From Actinomycetota bacterium (GTDB lineage: Bacteria; Actinomycetota; Actinomycetes; Actinomycetales; Microbacteriaceae): DNA of 6,446 bases. Positions 1 to 6,093 of the stretch are shown one piece after another. A program made the translations under genes and the position numbers. The DNA is taken from assembly GCA_009703545.1 (NCBI GenBank), contig WLFX01000058.1:1-6446 (forward strand). The letters are read 5' to 3'. A model generated the notes under the pieces. That model saw only the letters and a list, made by a program, of their open reading frames with translations. It was not told the origin of the DNA and ran no database searches. The stretch's first letter is position 1. The number at the start of each line of letters is the position of its first letter.

Positions 1-627
1 GACGATCGCATCACGGTGGCGTTCCACGGAGTCGATCGCGACACGTTCCACCCGCCGACGCCTCGTGCTGTTGCGACGTTCGCGCAGGCAAACGGAGTGT
101 CGTCATGGATTGCGTTCCTCGGCACGATTGAGCCACGCAAAAACGTTGTGCCCCTTATTGAGGGGTTCCAACTCGCCACACGTGACATGGTGAAACGACC
201 GAGCCTGCTTCTGGCTGGGGCACCGGGTTGGGACAGGGCGGTGGTAGGTGCTATCGCCCGCGCTGTCGACAATGGGTATGACGTACGACACCTCGGATAC
301 ATCCCGCTCGACGATCTGCCGGCATTTCTAGGAGGAGCAGTTCTGGTCGCATATCCCAGCGAAGGAGAAGGGTTTGGTTTACCCGTTATCGAGGCGATGT
401 CCTGTGGTGCGCCTGTGCTGACGTCGCGCTCGTTGTCGCTCCCCGAGGTTGGCGGAGACGCCGTGGCATATTCGGACACGACGCCGGAGGGAATCGGACG
501 TGCGTTGACCGAACTGTTGGCAGACGCGTCACGACGAACCTCTTTGGGAGTGGCCGCTGTGACTCGAGCTGCTCAGTTCACCTGGTCCGCATGCCTCGCG
601 GCTCATCGCGCAGTGTGGGGTGTCTAA
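1..627 (+). CDS. GT4-family glycosyltransferase, C-terminal part (5' end outside window)
   Basis: The reading frame is open from the first base, so the gene is cut by the window edge. The GTG at position 16 lies inside the conserved beta-strand before the GVD motif and is not the true start. The visible 208 residues are the C-terminal, nucleotide-sugar-binding Rossmann domain of a GT-B fold family 4 enzyme. They include HGVD (9-12), FLGTIEPRKN (39-48, with the Arg/Lys expected to contact the donor diphosphate) and the EX7E signature (E123 to E131 in EGEGFGLPVIE). Alignment by eye with the neighbouring GT4 suggests about 160 N-terminal residues are missing. Such retaining enzymes transfer sugars, often mannose or a related hexose, to lipid-linked glycans at the cytoplasmic membrane face; donor and acceptor cannot be read here. 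Its TAA stop overlaps the stop of the convergent GT4 by 4 bp. Confidence 0.93.
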   Translation, partial: DDRITVAFHGVDRDTFHPPTPRAVATFAQANGVSSWIAFLGTIEPRKNVVPLIEGFQLATRDMVKRPSLLLAGAPGWDRAVVGAIARAVDNGYDVRHLGYIPLDDLPAFLGGAVLVAYPSEGEGFGLPVIEAMSCGAPVLTSRSLSLPEVGGDAVAYSDTTPEGIGRALTELLADASRRTSLGVAAVTRAAQFTWSACLAAHRAVWGV

Positions 628-1730
628 GTCAGTTCGTCGAACACCGACGCGAGTCGAGCGGCGCTTGCGTCCCAAGAGAACTGGGCGGCACGGGCTTTTC
701 CGCGTGAGGCAAGGTCACGTCGAAGTGTTTCGTCATCCAAACCCGTCAGGGCTTCAGCGAGCTTGATGGTTCCGTTTTCACCGTGCACGTCAACGGCAAT
801 AGCAGAATGACCAGCAACCTCGCGGAGTGCTTCGGCGGTCGAATGGATGACCGGGACGCCCAACGACATCGCTTCGAGCACGGGGAGTCCGAAGCCTTCC
901 TCGATAGAAGGCACGACAAGTCCTCGAGAAGCGGAAAGGACGGCGGCGAGATCGGCATCGCCGAGTCGACCGAGTGCGTGGACTCGATGCGGGGAAATTC
1001 CTGTGCGGGTGACGAGGTCGTTGACGCGGACTCCTCCCCAACCGTGGGGTCCAATGACTGCAATCGAAAGACCCTCCATTCGCGCTAGCGCGATGAGGAG
1101 TTGCTCGAGCCCCTTGCGCGGTTCAAGGGTGCCCACAAACGTGATGTACACGTCCGGAAGACCCAGGGCAGACCTGCGGCTCTCGGAATCGACGGGCACG
1201 ACCAGGTCGGGTGTCGCCGCACCACCGATGACACGAATGCGATCACCAAGCGACAAGAAATTCGAAAGCCGTGTTGCGACGGCGTCCGTTGGGACGACAA
1301 CGATGTCGGCGAAACGTCGAGCGCGTTCACCCATGGCGCGGTGCCACCGCGCACCGCGCGCCGTCAACGTTTCGGGATGGCTCCACGGCACAGCGTCATG
1401 AATCGTGACAATGTGCCGACCGTGTTCGGCGAGTGGCGCAAAAAGGCTAGGCGAATAGGTGACGTCGCGCTTCGGCACAGCCACTCCGCGCTCCCACGCG
1501 CGTGCGAGAACTGCTCGCGGAAATGGTGAGATATCGATGCCCTCGAGCAATGGAATGAATCCCTCGAGTTGGCGAACCGTGTCATGTGAAACTCGGGGGA
1601 CAAATCCGACAAGCGACCGGCCGCCATCCACCGTTGCTGTGAGGGCGCGAACAAGATTAAGCGCATATCGCCCAATACCGCCAGGGACAGGTGCGACCAC
1701 TTGGTCGAGGATCACGGTGGTCGTCTTCAT
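624..1730 (-). CDS. GT4-family glycosyltransferase, complete
   Basis: This is a complete 368-aa GT-B retaining glycosyltransferase, the usual length for family GT4. The N-terminal acceptor domain has the glycine-rich loop PGGIGRY (16-22) and the IHDAVPWSHPE segment (110-120) typical of WbaZ/mannosyltransferase-like members. The C-terminal donor domain has FVGTLEPRKG (198-207) and the EX7E motif (E278 to E286). The ATG at 1730 is the first possible start, because an in-frame TAA sits at 1734-1736, one codon upstream. No good Shine-Dalgarno sequence is visible. The usual GVD-type loop after the interdomain strand is degenerate here (GGAATPD, 169-175). It is a paralogue of the partial GT4 it converges on, sharing RAAQF(T/S)W near the C-terminus. 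It is divergent from rmlC across 30 bp. The likely role is adding a sugar to the surface glycan; specificity is unknown. Confidence 0.93.
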   Translation of the reverse strand: MKTTTVILDQVVAPVPGGIGRYALNLVRALTATVDGGRSLVGFVPRVSHDTVRQLEGFIPLLEGIDISPFPRAVLARAWERGVAVPKRDVTYSPSLFAPLAEHGRHIVTIHDAVPWSHPETLTARGARWHRAMGERARRFADIVVVPTDAVATRLSNFLSLGDRIRVIGGAATPDLVVPVDSESRRSALGLPDVYITFVGTLEPRKGLEQLLIALARMEGLSIAVIGPHGWGGVRVNDLVTRTGISPHRVHALGRLGDADLAAVLSASRGLVVPSIEEGFGLPVLEAMSLGVPVIHSTAEALREVAGHSAIAVDVHGENGTIKLAEALTGLDDETLRRDLASRGKARAAQFSWDASAARLASVFDELT

Positions 1731-1760
1731 CGCTTAACCCGCTGTCGTTACTATGGTCAC
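1731..1760. promoter_or_regulatory. 30-bp divergent promoter region between the GT4 gene and rmlC
   Basis: This gap separates two head-to-head genes. On the + strand, TACTAT (1749-1754) fits the actinobacterial -10 pattern TAnnnT. A weak -35-like TTCATC (1726-1731) lies 17 bp upstream, and the predicted start of transcription falls on or next to the rmlC GTG. On the - strand, CATAGT (1755-1750) overlaps the same bases and could serve the GT4 gene with a leader of roughly a dozen bases. Neither gene has a clear ribosome binding site here. This is prediction by pattern only. Confidence 0.45.
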
Positions 1761-2333
1761 GTGGACATTCAACCATTACGCATCGCGGGTGCGTGGCGCA
1801 TTACCCCACAAATTTTCGGAGATGCGCGTGGTTCATTTTCTGAATGGTTCCGAGCAGACCAGCTTGAGGCTGCGACAGGCATTCGGTTTAATCCGATTCA
1901 AGCGAACATTTCGCGATCGTCTCGCGGTGTTGTTCGAGGTATTCATTATGCGGATGTGCCACCAGGTCAAGCGAAATATGTGATGCCCCTGACCGGTTCC
2001 ATAATCGACTTCGTGGTGGACATCCGTGATGGCTCGCCGACATTTGGTCAATGGGAAGGCGTGACGCTGGACAGCGAAAATCACGACGCAATTCTCATAG
2101 AACCAGGATTGGGGCACGCCTTTATTGCGTTGGACGACCTGACGACCGTCACCTACCTGGTCACGGACATTCACCGCCCGGATCGCGAACACGGCATCAA
2201 CCCGCTCGATGCCGACATTGCCCTGGTCTTTCCGGCCGGAATCGAGCCCGTGTTGTCCGACAAAGACACCTCTGCTCCGTCCCTCGCCGACGCTCGTGCG
2301 GCGGGTTCGTTGCCGAAATGGGAGGGACGATGA
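1761..2333 (+). CDS. rmlC: dTDP-4-dehydrorhamnose 3,5-epimerase RmlC
   Basis: This 190-aa cupin enzyme catalyses the double epimerisation of dTDP-4-keto-6-deoxyglucose at C3 and C5, the third step of dTDP-L-rhamnose synthesis in the cytoplasm. Visible signatures are FGDARGSF (19-26), RGIHY (59-63) with the catalytic base His62, QAKY (70-73) with Lys72, [10 protein letters not shown] (87-96), GLGHAF (116-121) and the proton-donor Tyr132. The tail ([10 protein letters not shown], then LPKWE) matches mycobacterial RmlC as I remember it. The residue that normally stacks on thymine, Tyr or Phe six positions after Tyr132, is His138. GTG at 1761 is chosen as the start because homologues begin near the I(Q/R)PLxIxGAW segment; the in-frame ATG at 1701 would extend into the divergent gene. 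No Shine-Dalgarno precedes it, and a -10 box lies 6 bp upstream, suggesting a leaderless message. The stop overlaps the rmlA start (ATGA). Confidence 0.95.
   Translation: MDIQPLRIAGAWRITPQIFGDARGSFSEWFRADQLEAATGIRFNPIQANISRSSRGVVRGIHYADVPPGQAKYVMPLTGSIIDFVVDIRDGSPTFGQWEGVTLDSENHDAILIEPGLGHAFIALDDLTTVTYLVTDIHRPDREHGINPLDADIALVFPAGIEPVLSDKDTSAPSLADARAAGSLPKWEGR
2320..2325 (+). promoter_or_regulatory. ribosome binding site of rmlA inside the rmlC 3' end
   Basis: GGGAGG lies 4 nt before the rmlA ATG and within the last rmlC codons. Together with the ATGA stop/start overlap it supports the ATG at 2330 as the true rmlA start and coupled translation of the two enzymes. Confidence 0.75.
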
Positions 2334-3193
2334 AAGGTATCATTCTGGCCGGAGGAACGGGTTCCCGGCTCTGGCCGATTACCCTTGGGAATTCCAAACA
2401 ACTCATCCCGATTTATGACAAACCAATGGTGTACTACCCATTGTCGACATTGATGACCGCCGGAGTGCGCGAAGTGTTGGTTATCACTGCTCCCGAACAC
2501 GCTGATTTGTTTCGGGCATTGCTCGGTGACGGCTCTGCGTGGGGAATGCGAATCGAGTTTGCTATACAGCCGAGCCCCGATGGACTGGCGCAAGCCTTCA
2601 TCATTGGCGAATCGTTTATCTCGGGTGACTCTGTGGCGTTAGCGCTTGGAGACAATATTTTTCACGGGTCTGGTTTCGAGAGTGCGCTTCCCGATGCGAC
2701 GAATTTCGAGGGCGGCCACATTTTCGCGTATCCCGTTCCTGACCCCGAGCGATACGGCGTTATCGAGTTCGACGCCGACGGCACCGCGCTTTCTATTGAA
2801 GAGAAACCACAGAAGCCAAAGTCTCGATTTGCGATTCCCGGTGTCTACTTTTATGGCCCCGATGTCGTTGATGTGGCGAAGGGAATTAAGCCCAGCCTGC
2901 GTGGTGAACTGGAAATCACGTCCGTGAGCGAGCACTATCTGCGCGACGGACGCCTTCGTGTCAGTGTGCTCGATGCGGGAACAATGTGGTTTGACACGGG
3001 AACAATCGACTCGATGATGGATGCGTCGGAATATGTTCGCGCGGTGGAACGCCGAACCGGTGCAAAAATTGCCTGCCCAGAGGAAATCGCGTGGCGACAA
3101 GGGTGGATCACGTCGGACCAACTTGCGACGATTGCAGGACCTCTCGAAAAGAGCGGCTACGGCTCGTATCTTTTGGGACTTCTCGACAGCTAA
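2330..3193 (+). CDS. rmlA: glucose-1-phosphate thymidylyltransferase RmlA
   Basis: This 287-aa enzyme joins dTTP and glucose-1-phosphate to give dTDP-glucose and pyrophosphate, the first step of dTDP-L-rhamnose synthesis and usually its feedback-controlled point. Its length is normal for the family. Motifs are the nucleotide-binding [13 protein letters not shown] (6-18), [13 protein letters not shown] (21-33), [11 protein letters not shown] (80-90), the metal-binding LGDN (106-109, Asp108), EEKP (157-160), GVYFYG (171-176), GELEIT (192-197) and WFDTGT (220-225, Asp222). The ATG at 2330 overlaps the rmlC TGA as ATGA. A GGGAGG sequence (2320-2325) inside the rmlC end serves as its ribosome binding site, so the two genes are probably translationally coupled in one operon. 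An upstream in-frame start would add 93 non-homologous residues that shadow rmlC. The TAA stop overlaps the convergent GT2 stop by 4 bp. rmlB and rmlD are not in the window. Confidence 0.97.
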   Translation: MKGIILAGGTGSRLWPITLGNSKQLIPIYDKPMVYYPLSTLMTAGVREVLVITAPEHADLFRALLGDGSAWGMRIEFAIQPSPDGLAQAFIIGESFISGDSVALALGDNIFHGSGFESALPDATNFEGGHIFAYPVPDPERYGVIEFDADGTALSIEEKPQKPKSRFAIPGVYFYGPDVVDVAKGIKPSLRGELEITSVSEHYLRDGRLRVSVLDAGTMWFDTGTIDSMMDASEYVRAVERRTGAKIACPEEIAWRQGWITSDQLATIAGPLEKSGYGSYLLGLLDS

Positions 3194-4086
3194 CGTTGAC
3201 GTGTTTTCGCCGACTTGCGAATGCGAAGCCCGACCGCCACGATGAAACGGACTGGCCACCACGCGATTCCCGGATAGCGTTTACCGACCCAACGCCGAGC
3301 ACTGACGTGATGCGCATCAATCATGGACGTGGAGTGCTGTCGGGTCGAATGCCCGCCCTCGTGCTCCACCGATGCGCTCGGAACAAACACATTGCGCCAA
3401 CCGCTCAGTCCCAGTCGGAAACCCAGGTCGACGTCCTCAAAATACATGAAAAACCCGTCATCAAATCCGCCAACCCCATCGAATGCTGCTCGCCGCACGA
3501 GGATACACGCGCCACTGAGCCACCCGGCGTCGCGCTCGGTGGCATAGTCGGCGGCGGCGTGATACCGGCGAGTCCACGGATTGGCCGGCGCGAGGTCTCC
3601 TAAGAGCGCGTGGCCAATCCCCAGCCTCAGCGAGGGAATCGCGCGCGCAGACGGGTAGACGGTGCCATTCTGATCGCGAATGCGCGGCCCCAGTGCCCCG
3701 ATGGTTGAATCACCTTTCCCGACACGCACAAGTTCGTCGAGCGACCCCGAATCCAGCCTGAGATCGGGGTTGACGACGAAAATCCAGTCAATATCAGGAT
3801 TCAGAGTTGCGACGCCAGCGTTGATTCCGCCACCATATCCAGGATTGTCGGGTCGTCGCACAATGCGCGCAGTTGAGCCTCTCAATGCCGCCGCAAGTTG
3901 CTCGTCACCACCAGGGACATTGTCGACGACGACGACGTCAACGGGATGAGAGGTGGAGCCAGGGATCGACGCTAACAAATTGCGGATAGCGTCGCTTGAT
4001 CGGAATGACACCGTCACAATTCCGATGCTCGTCGCTGGGTTGAGGCTACTCACGCACCCCATGCTAACCAACTCGCTCGGGGTCAC
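3190..4086 (-). CDS. wbbL: GT2-family rhamnosyltransferase, WbbL-like
   Basis: This 298-aa GT-A inverting glycosyltransferase resembles mycobacterial WbbL, which adds L-rhamnose from dTDP-rhamnose to decaprenyl-PP-GlcNAc. Features in order are the first strand IGIVTVSF (21-28), VVVDN (52-56, Asp55), NPGYGGGIN (81-89), the DxD-equivalent NPD (106-108), ALGPRIRD (131-138), [10 protein letters not shown] (144-153), [12 protein letters not shown] (188-199) and [10 protein letters not shown] (212-221, with the acidic ED pair expected at the active site). A late HEGGHST segment (242-248) follows. The match to WbbL through the YPSAR and GWLSG blocks is recalled, not searched. The start is uncertain. 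GTG at 4086 has a GGAAGAG ribosome-binding-like sequence, but ATG at 4062 or GTG at 4053 would give a length closer to that of WbbL. Its placement beside rmlC-rmlA supports dTDP-rhamnose as donor. It converges on rmlA with a 4-bp stop overlap and is divergent from the LGFP gene. Confidence 0.9.
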   Translation of the reverse strand: MTPSELVSMGCVSSLNPATSIGIVTVSFRSSDAIRNLLASIPGSTSHPVDVVVVDNVPGGDEQLAAALRGSTARIVRRPDNPGYGGGINAGVATLNPDIDWIFVVNPDLRLDSGSLDELVRVGKGDSTIGALGPRIRDQNGTVYPSARAIPSLRLGIGHALLGDLAPANPWTRRYHAAADYATERDAGWLSGACILVRRAAFDGVGGFDDGFFMYFEDVDLGFRLGLSGWRNVFVPSASVEHEGGHSTRQHSTSMIDAHHVSARRWVGKRYPGIAWWPVRFIVAVGLRIRKSAKTRQR

Positions 4087-4164
4087 GACGGCTCTTCCGC
4101 TTCCGCGGATTTCCCAATGGGGTCACATACACTCGAATTACACCTGTGTAAAGGGGTTTGAGTC
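4087..4164. promoter_or_regulatory. 78-bp divergent regulatory region between the GT2 and LGFP genes
   Basis: This is the largest non-coding gap in the window and must hold the control signals for both genes. On the + strand it has TACACT (4128-4133), a TAnnnT -10 candidate, then the dyad at 4138-4151, then AAAGGGG (4150-4156) as ribosome binding site 8 nt before the GTG at 4165. No convincing -35 box was found for that promoter. For the - strand gene a GGAAGAG sequence precedes the GTG at 4086; TGTAAT (4142-4137) is only a weak -10 candidate because position 2 is G. Confidence 0.55.
4138..4151. promoter_or_regulatory. palindromic operator candidate TTACAC-CT-GTGTAA
   Basis: The two 6-bp arms are perfect reverse complements separated by CT. 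The dyad begins 4 bp after the -10 candidate TACACT and so covers the predicted transcription start of the LGFP gene, ending at its ribosome binding site. This is the position of a typical repressor operator. It also overlaps the weak - strand -10 candidate, so one protein could affect both divergent genes. A short stem in the leader RNA is the alternative. No regulator gene is visible nearby. Confidence 0.45.
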
Positions 4165-4254
4165 GTGTCCAATTTCTGGAAGCGAGTATTCGCCGCCATA
4201 GCGACGACGGTCACCGTCGCCGCGGGGTTGTCGATACCCACTTCGGCGAATGCG
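4165..4254 (+). other. Sec signal peptide of the LGFP protein
   Basis: Residues 1-30 have a short basic n-region (Lys6, Arg7), a hydrophobic core VFAAIATTVTVAAGL (8-22) and a small-residue c-region ending A-N-A, matching the AxA rule for signal peptidase I. There is no lipobox cysteine, so the protein should be released or held by its repeats and not lipid-anchored. Confidence 0.85.
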
Positions 4255-6093
4255 TTGACGCTGTCGGGGAAGGACTTCATAGCGGGAGACATCATCTCGG
4301 ATGACCAATTCTTTGATCAGAACGCAATGACTGTGCAAGAAATACAAGCGTTCTTGTCGAAGAAGGTTAGACAGTGCGGTTCACTCAACCTCTGTCTGTC
4401 GGTATACACCCAAGACACCTTCACGCGGGAGGCGACGTCGGTTCAGGGTGATGGCCTTGACCCTCTCTGCGAGAGCTACGCCGGTGCAAAGAATGAAACG
4501 GCGGCCCAGATCATTTACAAGGTTCAAAGCGCGTGCAACATCAGCGCGAAGGTGATTCTCGTCCTGCTGCAAAAAGAACAAGGGTTGATCACCAACTTCA
4601 ACCCAACCGCCGACAAACTCAAAATTGCAACGGGGTACGCATGCCCCGATACCGCTCCGTGTGACGCAAAGTATTTTGGGTTCTACAACCAGGTCTACTC
4701 GGCAGCATCGCAGTTGAAGCGCTACACCGAACCCGCTAGTTCGTTTTATAAATCCAAGCCGGTTGGGGTCAGATCGCCAATTCTTTACCATCCCAATGCA
4801 CGTTGTGGCACAAAGCCCGTGAAGATACAGAACCTCGCGACACACGCGCTGTACATTTACACGCCGTATACGCCGAACGACGCGGCGCTCGCGAACCTCA
4901 CGGGGATTGGAGACAGCTGTTCCAGTTATGGGAACAGCAATTTCTGGGAGTATTACACCTCCTGGTTTGACGCCCACGCAAACCTCTCCGCAGAGATTGC
5001 GGACCAAGGCAACGCCATTACGAGTGACTGGGGGGCCTTGATTGATGATTCGTCGTGCACCGAGACCGCAAACACCTGCTCTGCCGATTATGACAACGCG
5101 GTGGCAACCTGGAACATCACCGCGGGGCTGAAGTACATAACGGGCCCGATCGCGATCAAGTATCAAGCGGTAGGTGGAATTAGTGGTTCACTTGGACCGA
5201 TTTCCAGGCCTACGGAAACAGTCAATGGCGGTGTGAACGGAGACGGCACTCGCCAGAAATTTGTCAATGGATATATTTACCGTGACCCGACAGACGCGAC
5301 GTTCGTTGTTCTTAACAGCATTTTTGCCTATTACAGCGAGGAGGGTGGACCAAGCGGTTCGCTCGGGTGGCCGACGGGTGACGCGTCCTGCACCGACGGC
5401 AAGTGCGAGCAACAATTTGCCGGGGGATACGTCGTGTCAAGTCCGAGCGACGTGTTCCTTGTTCTCGATGGTGCCATCGGAGAGTATTTGCAGGCAAACG
5501 GAGGGATACACAGTCCGTGGGGTCTCCCACTCAGCGCAGCCGAGACCCGAACTTTCGGGACGTTCGGAACCGGTCGAATCCAACAGTTTGAAAACGGAAC
5601 TGTTTATGAGAAGAACGACGCGGCCTATCTTGTCGCCGATTCCCTCGCGGCCGCTCTCGAGGATGTTGGTGGAGTCGAAGTGGTCGGCTGGCCACTTGCC
5701 GATCCCGTCCGGACGGACGGAACGCTGTGGCAACTGTATTCGGCAGGTCGTGTCGTCAAGGTTGGGTCCGCAAAGGGCGTTCTCATCCCCACGGAAACTC
5801 TGAGGGCACTTCGGGTCGCGGGGGGGATGTCGGGATATTTGGGCGTCCCGACGAGCGATGCCACGGATTACAAAGGAAGAGACGGGTTTCGAGGATCTAA
5901 ACAATCCTTCGAGGGCGGCACAATCGTCCATGGATCTGAGGGTGCTTTCGCAATACCTGACGCGCTGTGGCAGGCGTATCTCTCAAAAAATGGAGCTAAG
6001 GGTAAATACGGCTGGCCAAAGGGTAACGCCAAATCGAACTCCACGTCGTGGACTCAATCGTTCCAACGCGGAAGTATTAAAGTTTCTCGATAG
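4165..6093 (+). CDS. secreted LGFP-repeat protein with uncharacterised N-terminal domain
   Basis: This is a 642-aa exported protein. A Sec signal peptide (K6/R7, hydrophobic 8-23) ends at SANA, with likely cleavage after Ala30. Residues 37-268 form a domain I recognise from many actinobacterial secreted proteins, often named hemagglutinin without biochemical proof. Its landmarks are MTVQEIQAFL (55-64), LLQKEQGL (134-141), GYACPDTAPCD (157-167), YFGFYNQVY (170-178), YHPNARCG (208-215) and GNSNFWEYY (256-264). A linker (about 269-327) is followed by six LGFP-type repeats (328-642), each with a G(x)LGxP-like turn and a QxFxxGxI strand. Its twelve cysteines form six close pairs, suiting oxidised folding outside the cell. 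LGFP repeats in corynebacteria are linked to wall polysaccharide binding. There is no sortase motif and no C-terminal membrane segment. GTG 4165 has a good ribosome binding site. It likely binds, and perhaps hydrolyses, the wall; the activity is unproven. Confidence 0.92.
   Translation: MSNFWKRVFAAIATTVTVAAGLSIPTSANALTLSGKDFIAGDIISDDQFFDQNAMTVQEIQAFLSKKVRQCGSLNLCLSVYTQDTFTREATSVQGDGLDPLCESYAGAKNETAAQIIYKVQSACNISAKVILVLLQKEQGLITNFNPTADKLKIATGYACPDTAPCDAKYFGFYNQVYSAASQLKRYTEPASSFYKSKPVGVRSPILYHPNARCGTKPVKIQNLATHALYIYTPYTPNDAALANLTGIGDSCSSYGNSNFWEYYTSWFDAHANLSAEIADQGNAITSDWGALIDDSSCTETANTCSADYDNAVATWNITAGLKYITGPIAIKYQAVGGISGSLGPISRPTETVNGGVNGDGTRQKFVNGYIYRDPTDATFVVLNSIFAYYSEEGGPSGSLGWPTGDASCTDGKCEQQFAGGYVVSSPSDVFLVLDGAIGEYLQANGGIHSPWGLPLSAAETRTFGTFGTGRIQQFENGTVYEKNDAAYLVADSLAAALEDVGGVEVVGWPLADPVRTDGTLWQLYSAGRVVKVGSAKGVLIPTETLRALRVAGGMSGYLGVPTSDATDYKGRDGFRGSKQSFEGGTIVHGSEGAFAIPDALWQAYLSKNGAKGKYGWPKGNAKSNSTSWTQSFQRGSIKVSR
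5146..6090 (+). repeat. six tandem LGFP-type protein repeats
   Basis: The turn motifs fall at residues 341 (GSLGPI), 398 (GSLGWP), 450 (SPWGLP), 505 (EVVGWP), 557 (GYLGVP) and 613 (GKYGWP). Five are followed by a complete QxFxxGxIxx..A..V-type strand pair. The sixth stops after SFQRGSIKVSR and so lacks its closing strand. Spacing alternates 57, 52, 55, 52, 56 residues. The repeats are divergent at DNA level, so this is an old protein-level array and not a recent DNA duplication. Confidence 0.88.

Noticed and set aside
568..689. Imperfect inverted repeat (568-585 with 672-689, 14 of 18 matching) around the GT4 stop codons, considered as a bidirectional terminator
   Set aside because: Both arms encode the shared RAAQF(T/S)W motif of paralogous proteins on opposite strands. 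The loop is 86 nt, there is no T-run, and the pairing is explained by protein homology.
847..1401. A 184-aa + strand frame inside the complete GT4 gene, and similar frames at 3091-3603 and 5437-5931
   Set aside because: All are Arg/Ser/Pro-rich shadows of genes on the other strand or in another frame, typical of GC-rich DNA.
1701..1760. Upstream ATG in frame with rmlC
   Set aside because: It would add 20 residues unlike any RmlC and overlap the divergent GT4 coding start by 30 bp; GTG 1761 fits the family N-terminus.
2051..3193. A 380-aa reading frame that would give RmlA a 93-residue N-terminal extension
   Set aside because: The extension is an Arg/Pro-rich out-of-frame reading of rmlC with no family match. 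RmlA enzymes begin at the MKGIILAGG segment, and a ribosome binding site precedes the ATG at 2330.
1755..4126. GGTCAC occurring near starts at 1755, 4081 and 4121, considered as a shared regulatory site
   Set aside because: Six bases are too few, positions relative to promoters differ, and one copy is the GT2 start codon region itself.
4381..5166. A 261-aa open frame on the - strand inside the LGFP gene
   Set aside because: It is antisense to well-supported coding sequence, is Arg/Val-rich without recognisable motifs, and has no promoter or ribosome binding site that I can see.
4165..6093. LPxTG-type sortase anchor or C-terminal membrane anchor in the LGFP protein
   Set aside because: The C-terminus (FQRGSIKVSR) has neither a sorting motif nor a hydrophobic segment.
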